Made by a program: the position numbers and the translations under genes. The notes beneath the pieces are model-generated. The model saw nothing but the letters and a program-made list of their open reading frames with translations, had not been told where the DNA came from and searched no databases. From positions 1 to 64,000 of the forward strand of contig NZ_BMZT01000011.1 of the NCBI RefSeq assembly GCF_014652935.1: DNA of 64,000 bases, given 5' to 3'. Source of the DNA: Luteimonas padinae. GTDB lineage: Bacteria > Pseudomonadota > Gammaproteobacteria > Xanthomonadales > Xanthomonadaceae. The number at the start of each line of letters is the position of its first letter. Position 1 is the first letter of the stretch. Below are positions 1-9,773 of this stretch, in pieces.

Positions 1-960
1 CTGACGAACGTGTCCGTGACCGACGAGCTCGCGGGCCTGGGTGCGATCACCTACGCGTGGCCGGGTGCCGAAGGCGTGCTTGAAGCCGGTCAGAGTGTCA
101 CGGCCACCGCGACGTACGTTGTGACCGCGGCCGACGTGAACGCCGGCAACGTGCACAACAGCGCGACCGCTGAAGGCACGCCGCCTTCGACGCCGAGCAA
201 CCCGACGCCGCCGCCGATTACCACGCCCCCGGGCGAGGTGGATACGCCGATCGCCCAGGAGCCGGGTCTCAGCGTCCAGAAGTCGGTGACCTCGGCGGGC
301 CCGTACACCGAAGGCAGTGTGATCAGCTACCAGTTCGTGGTGGAGAACACCGGCGACGTGACGCTGACCAATGTGTCGGTGACTGACGCGCTGGCTGGCT
401 TGAGCACGATCACCTATGCGTGGCCGGGTGCCGAAGGCGTCCTGCTGGTGGGCCAGAGCGTGACGGCAACTGCGACCTACACGGTTACGGCTGCGGACGT
501 TAACGCAGGCAACGTGCACAACAGCGCGACCGCCGAAGGTACGCCGCCGTCGACGCCGACCAATCCGACGCCGACGCCGGTGGTGACGCCGCCGGGCGAC
601 GTCGACACCCCGATCGCGCAGAACCCGGCGATCGAGCTGACCAAGTCCGTGATCTCGACGGGCCCGTACAGCGAAGGTGACACCATCACCTATGAGTTCG
701 TTGTCGAGAACACCGGCGACGTGACGCTGACCGATGTGACGGTGATCGACGAACTGCCGGGCCTGAGTGACCTGACGTACGAGTGGCCCGGCGCTGAAGG
801 TGTGCTGCTGGTCGGCCAGAGCGTGACCGCGGTCGCGGCCTACGTCGTGACCCAGGTCGACGTGAACGCCGGCACCGTGCACAACGCGGCCATCGCCGAA
901 GGCACGCCGCCGGGTACGCCTGGCGAGCCCGCCACGCCGATCGTCTCGCCGCCTGGCGAG
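1..960 (+). repeat. Tandem 363-bp coding repeats (121 residues each)
   Basis: Units begin at 1, 364 and 727, each opening with LTNVSVTD or a variant (LTDVTVID). Each carries the blocks WPGAEGVL, GQSVTA and VHN-A-AEGTPP, followed by a Pro/Thr-rich spacer. Units 1 and 2 are very similar; unit 3 diverges after about base 960. More copies probably lie upstream of the window. Confidence 0.85.
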
Positions 961-3357
961 GCGGTGGTCGAGATCGAGACCGGTGCCAACCTGTCCATCC
1001 AGAAGGCCGTCGACAACGCTACACCCATCATCGGGGAGAACGTGGTCTTCACCCTCACGCTGCGCAATGCCGGTCCGGCGGACGCCACCGGCGTGGTTGC
1101 CACGGACGTGCTCGCCAGCGGCTACACCTTCGTGTCCAGCGCCGGCGACGGTGCCTACGACGCGGCCACCGGCCTGTGGACCATCGGCGACCTCGCCAAT
1201 GGCGGCGCCGCGAGCCTGTCGATCACGGTGACCGTCAACGCCACCGGCGACTACCGGAACACGGCCAGTGTCGACGGCAACGAGACCGACCCGGATCCGG
1301 AGGACAACACCGACGTGGTGACGCCGACGCCGATGCCCCGCATCGTGGCGATCGACGACCCGATGGGGGTCGTGGATGCCGGCACCGGTACCCGCAGCGT
1401 GCTCGGCAACGACACCCTGGGGCCGGATCCGGCCACGGTGCCGGAGGTCGTGCTGACCCCGGGCGTTCCCTCCCACCCGGGCCTGTCCATGAATCCGGAC
1501 GGCACCATAACCATCGCGGTGGACGTGCCTTCGGGGACCTACGAGTACCCGTACACGATCTGCGACGCGGCCAATCCGACCAACTGCGACACCGCGATCG
1601 CGACCATCGAGGTGGTGGGCAACCCGACGCTGCTGCGCGTGGTCAAGAGCGTCGCGACCCGCACCGTCAACATCGGCGACCTGGTCCGTTACACGGTGAC
1701 CGTGGAGAACATCGGCCTGGTGGACCTGATCGACGGGAACCTGGTCGATACGCCGCCGACCGGCTTCAGCTACGTCGAGGGTTCGATGTCGGTGCGTGAT
1801 GCCGACGGTGCCTTCACCCTGGCGCCGGGCCACCATCCGCTGCGGATCGGTGGGCTGGACATCGCCGCGGGCGAGGACGCGACCATCGTCTACCTGCTGC
1901 GGGTGGGTGCGGGCGTGCGCCTGGGCAGCCACGTCAACGAGGCGGTGGCCGTGGACGGGAGCGGCAACCCGATCTCCAACGTGGCGACTGCCGAAGTGAC
2001 GCTCGATGGCGATCCGATGCTGGACGACAGCCTGGTCTTCGGCACGGTCTTCGACGACCGCGACGGCGACGGCTGGCAGGATCGTGCCGATCTGGGCGGC
2101 GTGGCGGCGAGCGGCGGCTTCGCGCCGGGCGCCTACGTGGCCAACTCGACCACGATCGACACCGGCAACGGGCCGACGCCGCTGGCCGACGCCAGCTCGC
2201 CGCTGCTGCACGGCGTCGACGTTGGTGCGATCCGCGCCCGCGAGTCCGAGGCCGATCCGGCTCCGACGGTGGTGATCCGCCAGCGCCTGGGCGCGCTGGA
2301 GTTCACCGACGGCTTCGTGCTCACAAGCGCCCAAGGCGTCACCGTGCGCATGGCGGCCGACGGCACGACCCGCATCGAGCGCAGCGGCGATGCCGCCCGC
2401 GGCCTGAACGCCGCGGAGCCGGTGGTCGAGCGTCGCGTGTCCTCGGTGGAGGGCGGCTACGAAGTGGCCTACGTCATCTCCAACCAGGGCATCGACGAGC
2501 GCGGCATCCCCGGCGTGCGCATCGCCTCGGTGGAAGGCCTGCTGATCGAGACCGACCAGTACGGTCGCTACCACGTCCCCGACGTGCATGGCGGTGACTG
2601 GGGCCGTGGCCGGAACTTCATCCTGAAGGTCGATCCGGCGACATTGCCCGCGGGCACGGAGTTCACCACGGCCAACCCGCTGGTGCGCCGAGTCACCCCG
2701 GGCATCCCGGTGCGCTTCGACTTCGGCGTGAAGCTGCCGGTGCAGCTCGTGCCGGGTGGCCGTGAACAGGTCGAACTGGAGCTGGGCGAAGTTCTCTTCG
2801 CTCCCGGTAGCGCGGAGGTGCGCGAGGCCTATCTGCCCGTACTCGGGCGGGTGGCCGAGCGGATCAACGCCCATGACGGCGGCGAAGTCGTGATCACGGC
2901 CGACGGCGACAGCGAGGGCCTGGCCTTCGCCCGCGCCGGTGCGGTGCGCGATGCGCTGCAGCCGCTGGTGTCGGCCGAGGCGAGGGACGGGCTGCAGGTG
3001 GTCCTGCGCAGCCGGGTCGATGACCCGCACGCCCCGGTGATCGCCGGCGCGACCGCCAGCGGCGCCCTGCTGGGCACCGTGCTGTTCGACACCGACAAGT
3101 CGGCGATCCGGCCCGACTTCGAAGGCCTGCTCGACGCGGTGGCCGCGCGGCTCGATGCGCTGGACGGCGGCGTGGTGGTGCTGGTCGGCCATACCGATGT
3201 GCGGGGTTCGCACGCCTACAACGCGGCACTCGGCCTGCGGCGCGCCACCTCCGTGTACGAAGCGTTGCGCACGCGACTGCGGCCGGAGGTCCGCGAACGC
3301 GTGAGAGTGGAATCCAGTGGTGATCCGGCGGCTCCGACCGGGACGGATGCACGATGA
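1..3357 (+). CDS. DUF11-repeat surface protein with C-terminal OmpA-like domain (5' end outside window)
   Basis: The frame is open from the first base, so this is the 3' part (1118 codons) of a larger gene. Visible order: three tandem 121-residue DUF11-type units, the third diverged; a more classical DUF11 domain (about residues 329-445); an Ig-like segment with VLGNDTLG; another DUF11-like domain (about 540-670); a DDRDGDGWQD segment resembling SdrD/Cna-B type repeats; then a C-terminal OmpA-like domain (about 1020-1105) with LFDTDKSAIRP and GHTDVRGSHAYNAAL, the Asp/Arg signature of peptidoglycan-binding OmpA domains. A degenerate OmpA-like half (VLFAPGSAEVREAY) precedes it. DUF11 repeats are typical of long extracellular or periplasmic proteins; OmpA-like domains bind peptidoglycan. 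The stop overlaps the start of the next gene by ATGA, so the two are probably translationally coupled. A cell-wall-anchored surface protein or adhesin is an inference; the N-terminus and signal peptide cannot be seen. Confidence 0.8.
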   Translation: MTNVSVTDELAGLGAITYAWPGAEGVLEAGQSVTATATYVVTAADVNAGNVHNSATAEGTPPSTPSNPTPPPITTPPGEVDTPIAQEPGLSVQKSVTSAGPYTEGSVISYQFVVENTGDVTLTNVSVTDALAGLSTITYAWPGAEGVLLVGQSVTATATYTVTAADVNAGNVHNSATAEGTPPSTPTNPTPTPVVTPPGDVDTPIAQNPAIELTKSVISTGPYSEGDTITYEFVVENTGDVTLTDVTVIDELPGLSDLTYEWPGAEGVLLVGQSVTAVAAYVVTQVDVNAGTVHNAAIAEGTPPGTPGEPATPIVSPPGEAVVEIETGANLSIQKAVDNATPIIGENVVFTLTLRNAGPADATGVVATDVLASGYTFVSSAGDGAYDAATGLWTIGDLANGGAASLSITVTVNATGDYRNTASVDGNETDPDPEDNTDVVTPTPMPRIVAIDDPMGVVDAGTGTRSVLGNDTLGPDPATVPEVVLTPGVPSHPGLSMNPDGTITIAVDVPSGTYEYPYTICDAANPTNCDTAIATIEVVGNPTLLRVVKSVATRTVNIGDLVRYTVTVENIGLVDLIDGNLVDTPPTGFSYVEGSMSVRDADGAFTLAPGHHPLRIGGLDIAAGEDATIVYLLRVGAGVRLGSHVNEAVAVDGSGNPISNVATAEVTLDGDPMLDDSLVFGTVFDDRDGDGWQDRADLGGVAASGGFAPGAYVANSTTIDTGNGPTPLADASSPLLHGVDVGAIRARESEADPAPTVVIRQRLGALEFTDGFVLTSAQGVTVRMAADGTTRIERSGDAARGLNAAEPVVERRVSSVEGGYEVAYVISNQGIDERGIPGVRIASVEGLLIETDQYGRYHVPDVHGGDWGRGRNFILKVDPATLPAGTEFTTANPLVRRVTPGIPVRFDFGVKLPVQLVPGGREQVELELGEVLFAPGSAEVREAYLPVLGRVAERINAHDGGEVVITADGDSEGLAFARAGAVRDALQPLVSAEARDGLQVVLRSRVDDPHAPVIAGATASGALLGTVLFDTDKSAIRPDFEGLLDAVAARLDALDGGVVVLVGHTDVRGSHAYNAALGLRRATSVYEALRTRLRPEVRERVRVESSGDPAAPTGTDAR

Positions 3358-6300
3358 ACAGGGCCCGGACGATGAAGATGAAGCTGCTTGACCGCGCCCT
3401 GCTGGGCATCCTGGCCGGCATGGTGCCGGTGGCGATGGCGCAAGAGGTGACGCCGCCGACCGCGCCGGTGGAGGCGTCGGACGCCGCCCCGGCCGCATTC
3501 GATTGCGATGATGCCGGCTGCGCCAACGACGAAGGCCTGCTGTTCCGGCTGCGCACGCGCAGCTACGACGACCCGGTGACCCGCGGCACCGACGAGCACT
3601 CGGGCTCGGCTGCGCTGCAGCCCGATCGCCGCGTGTCCGTAGCGCTGGAGGCGCCGGGACGCGCCGACATCGTCGGCAACTTCTCGATCCGCCTGCCCGG
3701 CGGCGGTGTGATCTGGGCGACGGAAGACCCCGACCTCGGCCTGCCCGAGCTGTCGGTGTCGGCGCCGTCGGTGGTGCCGTTCGCCGACGGCCGCATCCAG
3801 AAGCCGGTGCGATTCTTCGTGCGCGGCAACTACACCGGATTCGTAGAGCGCTACGAGGTCATGCTGTTCCGTGGCAACGATGCCGACCTGGTGGCACCGG
3901 TGGCGCGCTTCGAAATGCCGGTGGCGGCGGTCTCGCAGGACGAATGGGTGGGCAGCCTGCCTTCCACGATCCCGTTCCGCGCCGGCGACGAGCTCGTCTA
4001 CGTCCTGCGAGCCTACGACGCCGACGGCCGCTTCGACGAGACCCACCCGCGCAAGCTCCAGCTGGTCACCCCGGCCGAGGCCGAGCGCGGCCTGCAGCAG
4101 GTGCGCAGCAGCGCCGAGCGCACGCTTGGCACCAGCCTGGGCGCCGCGGAAGCGCAGGACCGGATGCTGGTCGAGGACGTGTTCTCGGGCAGCGGACTGC
4201 GTCAGCAGAACATCCCGATTCACGGTTCGCGCGTGCGGATCCAGGGCCGCAACGTGCCCGAAGGCCACACGCTGTCGATCAACGGCGACACCTATCCCGT
4301 CGACATGGAGCGCAAGTTCGTCGCCGAGTACCTGATGCCCATCGGCCAGCACCGCTTCGACATTGCGGTGTCGGAGGGCGGCCCGGGTGGCGCGAGCTCC
4401 AGCCATGCGCTCGACGTCGACGTCAGCGGCCGCTATTTCTTCGGCGTGGCGCTGGCCGACGTCACGGTGTACGAGAACAAGGCCAGCGGCCCCGGGCGCG
4501 ACATGGCCTGGGCAGGCCGCGACGACGACATCCTCAGCGATGGGCGCCTGGCGTTCTACCTGAAGGGCAAGGCGCGCGGGAAGTACCTGGTGACGGCGCA
4601 GGCCGACACCCGCAACCGTCCGCTAGAAGATCTCTTCGACGGCTTCACGAACGCCGATCCGCAGGACATCTTCCGGCGCCTGGATCCCGACCTGTACTAC
4701 CCGACCTATGGCGACGACTCCACGCTGAGGCGCGACGTCGACACCATGGGCCGGTTCTACGTGCGGGTGGACTGGGACAAGAACGAGGCGCTGTGGGGCA
4801 ACTTCCACACCGGCATCACCGGCACCGAGTACGGGCAGTACTCGCGTTCGCTGTACGGCGCGGGCCTGAACTGGCGCTCGATGGCCAACAACGCCTGGGG
4901 GCATGCGAAGACCCAGGTGCGGGCCTTCGGCTCCGAGGCGCAGACGGCGCCGGGCCACAGCGAGTTCATCGGCACCGGCGGCAGCCTGTACTACCTGCGA
5001 CACACCGACGTGCTGCCCGGTTCGGACCGGGTGGTGCTCGAGGTGCGCGACGGCACCACCGGTCGCGTCGAGCAGCGCGTCGAGCTGCTGCGCGGCGCCG
5101 ACTACGAGATCGACGAGCTGCAGGGCCGGATCCTGTTGACCCGTCCGCTGGCGCAGATCACCCGCCAGAACATGCCGACCATTACCCGCGACGCGCCGCT
5201 GGATGGCTACGAGCAGCGGCTGCTGGTGGACTACGAGTGGGTGCCGCAGGGCTTCGATCCCGACGACATCACCGCCGGCGTCCGCGGCAAGCACTGGTTC
5301 GGTGACCACGTGGGCGTGGGCCTGACGTACGTCGACGAGGACCGTGCGGGCGAGGACTACAGCCTGATGGCCGCCGACCTCACCCTGCAGGCCGGCCGCG
5401 GCACGTACCTGAAGCTCGAGCACAGCCGCACAGAGGCCACCAGCGCACCGGTGTTCTTCTCCGACAACGGCGGCATGAGCTTCGTCCAGCTCAACCCCAC
5501 CGGCCCGCGCGAGGGCGAGGCGAGCGCGGTCGAGGCGCGCGCGAACTTCATGGAGCTGGGCTGGACCGAACTCGAGTGGAGCGCGGGCGCCTGGTGGCGG
5601 CAGGTGGACGCCGGTTACTCGATCTCACGCTTCGATACCGGCATGGACGTCGAGGAGTACGGTGCCGAGGTGCTGGGCCAGTTCACGCCCAACCTCGGCG
5701 TGTTCGCCCGCTACAGCAGTGCCGAGCGCGGAAGCGACACGCTCCGCCAGGCGCAGGCGAGCCTGGAATGGCGCCTGGCCGAGTACAACGCCCTGACCGC
5801 CGAGGTCCGTAGGGTCGAGGAGCGCCGCCAGTCGCAGGCGGCGGTGGCGGGCACCCTGGGCGCGGTGAAGTACAGCCACCGCTTCGGCACCGCGCTGGAC
5901 CTGTACGGCATCGGCCAGGTGACCCTGGACGACGATGGCGGCCAGTACGAGGACAACAACGCGCTGACCCTGGGCGGCCGCTACAACTTCGCCAACCTGT
6001 CCACGGTCGGCGCCGAGGTCACGACCGGCGACCGCGGCGAAGGCGCGAACGTCGAGGCGGAGTATCGGCTGTCGTCGCAGCACAGCTTCTACGGCAGCTA
6101 CACCTACTCCACCGACCGCACCGACTACGACCCGCTGTTCAACCCCGGCGCCCGCAACGGCTGGACGCTGGGCCAGCGCTGGAGGCTCTCGAACCAGGTC
6201 AACATGTTCAACGAGAGCCAGTTCCTGAAGACGCGCGGCGAGTCGGGCCTGGCCCATACCTTCGGCATGGACTTCTACCCGGCGACGGGCTGGAACCTCG

Positions 6301-7070
6301 GTTTCACGCTGAGCGACGGCGAACTGACCAACAGCGAGGGCGGCAACGTCGACCGGCGCGCGATCAGCGTCTTCGGCGGGCGGACCTCGCAGCGCACCGA
6401 CTGGCAGAGCAAGCTGGAATGGCGTGAGGACACGGGCGCGGAGCAGCGCACGCAGTGGGTGAGCACCAACCGCCTGGCGCACCGGATCAACGAGAGCTGG
6501 CGGATCGCGGCGCGCTTGAACTACGCCGACACCGACGACGCCATCAATCCGCAAGCCGGCGCGAAGTTCATCGAAGGCAACTTTGGCTTCGCCTACCGAC
6601 CCTGGAACGAGAGCAGCTGGGGCGTTTTCGGCCGCTACACCTACCTGTACGACCTGGCCACGCTGGGACAGGTCGGCGGCGCGGACTACGACCAGAAGAC
6701 GCAGATCGTGTCGCTGGAAGGCGTGTACCGCCTGGGCCACCGCTGGGAGGCCGCCGCGAAGCTGGCGCGCCGCGAAGGCGAGGTCCGCTACGGGCGCGGC
6801 ACCGGCGACTGGTTCGATTCGGCCACCACCTTCGCCGCCGGCCAGCTACGTTACGAGCTGACCCACAAGTGGCATGGCCTGGCCGAGTACCGCTGGCTGG
6901 ACGTCAAGGACGGCGGCACCCGCCAGGGCTGGATGATGGGCGTGGACCGCGACATCGGCAGGAACTTCCGCATCGGTGCCGGCTACAACTTCACCGACTT
7001 CAGCGACGACCTGACCGACTTCGACTACGACCACCGCGGCTGGTACATCAACTTCGTGGGCAGCTACTGA
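3354..7070 (+). CDS. Large outer-membrane beta-barrel-like protein paired with the DUF11/OmpA protein
   Basis: 1238 residues. The N-terminus MNRARTMKMKLLDRALLGIL followed by AGMVPVAMAQ looks like a Sec signal peptide cleaved after AMA; ATG 3354 is used because it overlaps the upstream stop (ATGA), with ATG 3372 or 3378 as alternatives. After the signal come Ig-like beta segments (about 60-370), a segment with SGRYFFGVALADVTVYENKA, then a long region of alternating aromatic/polar strands (about 640-1238) ending in the aromatic residue Tyr (NFVGSY), as expected for a BAM-inserted barrel. Residues around 578-597 (GADYEIDELQGRILL) resemble a motif recurring in SprA-type translocon barrels; this is suggestive only. 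No TonB box or plug domain was recognised. It is probably an outer-membrane partner that exports or displays the upstream protein; that role is an inference from overlap and architecture. Confidence 0.75.
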   Translation: MNRARTMKMKLLDRALLGILAGMVPVAMAQEVTPPTAPVEASDAAPAAFDCDDAGCANDEGLLFRLRTRSYDDPVTRGTDEHSGSAALQPDRRVSVALEAPGRADIVGNFSIRLPGGGVIWATEDPDLGLPELSVSAPSVVPFADGRIQKPVRFFVRGNYTGFVERYEVMLFRGNDADLVAPVARFEMPVAAVSQDEWVGSLPSTIPFRAGDELVYVLRAYDADGRFDETHPRKLQLVTPAEAERGLQQVRSSAERTLGTSLGAAEAQDRMLVEDVFSGSGLRQQNIPIHGSRVRIQGRNVPEGHTLSINGDTYPVDMERKFVAEYLMPIGQHRFDIAVSEGGPGGASSSHALDVDVSGRYFFGVALADVTVYENKASGPGRDMAWAGRDDDILSDGRLAFYLKGKARGKYLVTAQADTRNRPLEDLFDGFTNADPQDIFRRLDPDLYYPTYGDDSTLRRDVDTMGRFYVRVDWDKNEALWGNFHTGITGTEYGQYSRSLYGAGLNWRSMANNAWGHAKTQVRAFGSEAQTAPGHSEFIGTGGSLYYLRHTDVLPGSDRVVLEVRDGTTGRVEQRVELLRGADYEIDELQGRILLTRPLAQITRQNMPTITRDAPLDGYEQRLLVDYEWVPQGFDPDDITAGVRGKHWFGDHVGVGLTYVDEDRAGEDYSLMAADLTLQAGRGTYLKLEHSRTEATSAPVFFSDNGGMSFVQLNPTGPREGEASAVEARANFMELGWTELEWSAGAWWRQVDAGYSISRFDTGMDVEEYGAEVLGQFTPNLGVFARYSSAERGSDTLRQAQASLEWRLAEYNALTAEVRRVEERRQSQAAVAGTLGAVKYSHRFGTALDLYGIGQVTLDDDGGQYEDNNALTLGGRYNFANLSTVGAEVTTGDRGEGANVEAEYRLSSQHSFYGSYTYSTDRTDYDPLFNPGARNGWTLGQRWRLSNQVNMFNESQFLKTRGESGLAHTFGMDFYPATGWNLGFTLSDGELTNSEGGNVDRRAISVFGGRTSQRTDWQSKLEWREDTGAEQRTQWVSTNRLAHRINESWRIAARLNYADTDDAINPQAGAKFIEGNFGFAYRPWNESSWGVFGRYTYLYDLATLGQVGGADYDQKTQIVSLEGVYRLGHRWEAAAKLARREGEVRYGRGTGDWFDSATTFAAGQLRYELTHKWHGLAEYRWLDVKDGGTRQGWMMGVDRDIGRNFRIGAGYNFTDFSDDLTDFDYDHRGWYINFVGSY

Positions 7071-7105
7071 GCCCGTTTCCCGGGACTGCCGGCCGAAAAG
7101 CACGG

Positions 7106-7138
7106 ACCCGCCCGCACAGGTTGCAGGCGGGTTTTTTT
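7106..7138 (+). terminator. Rho-independent terminator after the barrel gene
   Basis: Perfect stem ACCCGCC (7106-7112) / GGCGGGT (7126-7132) continuing into a run of seven T (7132-7138), 36 bases after the stop codon. It is the clearest intrinsic terminator in the window and ends the surface-protein operon before convergent recQ. Confidence 0.85.
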
Positions 7139-7192
7139 CATGGTGCGGTCCGGTCGGGCGCAGCAGCGGGTGCCGGAAACGGCGGGCACCGC

Positions 7193-9016
<1,824 letters not shown>

Positions 9017-9058
9017 GCGCCAAGGATACCGGGCCGGCGTCTCAGGCCCCGGAACGCG

Positions 9059-9083
9059 AACGCCCGACGCGAGGTCGGGCGTT
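9059..9083 (-). terminator. Perfect 10-bp hairpin between dps and recQ, possible dps terminator
   Basis: AACGCCCGAC (9059-9068) and GTCGGGCGTT (9074-9083) form a perfect stem with a 5-base loop, 39 bases after the dps stop. No long T run follows on either strand, so termination is possible but unproven. Confidence 0.45.
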
Positions 9084-9122
9084 GCGCCTTGCACCTGCCG
9101 GGGATCCCCGGCCGCGCAGGGA

Positions 9123-9692
9123 TCACTGCAGCAGCGAGCGAAGCATCCAGGCGTTCTTCTCGTGCACCTGCAGGCGCTGGGTCAGCAGGTCGACGGTCGG
9201 GTCGTCGCCGGCGTCGTCGGCGTGCCTGAGGGCCTTGCGCGCGGTGCGGCAGACGGCCTCGTTGCCTTCCACCAGCTGGCGCACCATGTCCTGCCAGTCC
9301 GGCGCCTTGGTCAGGCCCGGCTCTTCGGTGATCGTCGAGAGCTTGATGAACTCCGCGTAGGAGCCCGGCGCGTTGTAGCCCAGCGCGCGGATGCGCTCGG
9401 CGGTCTCGTCCAGCGCGTTCCACTGCTCGGTGTACTGGTCCATGAACATCGCGTGCAGCGAGTTGAACATCGGCCCGGTCACGTTCCAGTGGAAGTTGTG
9501 GGTCTTCAGGTACAGGGTGAAGCTGTCGGAGAGGAACTGGGCGAGGTCCTGCGAGATCGTCTTGCGATCCTTGTCCGCGATCCCGATATCGACGCCCGGG
9601 GCCATCGATGCGGCCGAGGGCGATGCGGCCGGCGTGGCGGTCCTGGTGGCGGTGCGCTTGGCGGTCTTGGGCTTGTCTTTGGTCTTGGCCAT
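9123..9692 (-). CDS. dps: Dps ferritin-like DNA-protection protein
   Basis: 189 residues. Dps oligomers oxidise and store iron and coat DNA in starvation or oxidative stress. The ferroxidase signature is present: [13 protein letters not shown], then [19 protein letters not shown] with the Asp/Glu ligands. The N-terminal 30 residues are Lys/Arg/Thr/Ala-rich ([20 protein letters not shown]), like the flexible DNA-binding tails of some Dps proteins and longer than the E. coli tail. ATG 9692 is chosen because AAGGA (complement of 9700-9704) sits 7 bases upstream; a GTG directly before it is a possible alternative. It is divergent from hrpA with an 81-base shared promoter region. Confidence 0.95.
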   Translation of the reverse strand: MAKTKDKPKTAKRTATRTATPAASPSAASMAPGVDIGIADKDRKTISQDLAQFLSDSFTLYLKTHNFHWNVTGPMFNSLHAMFMDQYTEQWNALDETAERIRALGYNAPGSYAEFIKLSTITEEPGLTKAPDWQDMVRQLVEGNEAVCRTARKALRHADDAGDDPTVDLLTQRLQVHEKNAWMLRSLLQ

Positions 9693-9773
9693 CACTGTGT
9701 CCTTTCTGTTCGGCGCGCGACAATGCGCGCGATGGGGAGGGGAAACGACGCGATCAGGAATGTCTGAACCTGC

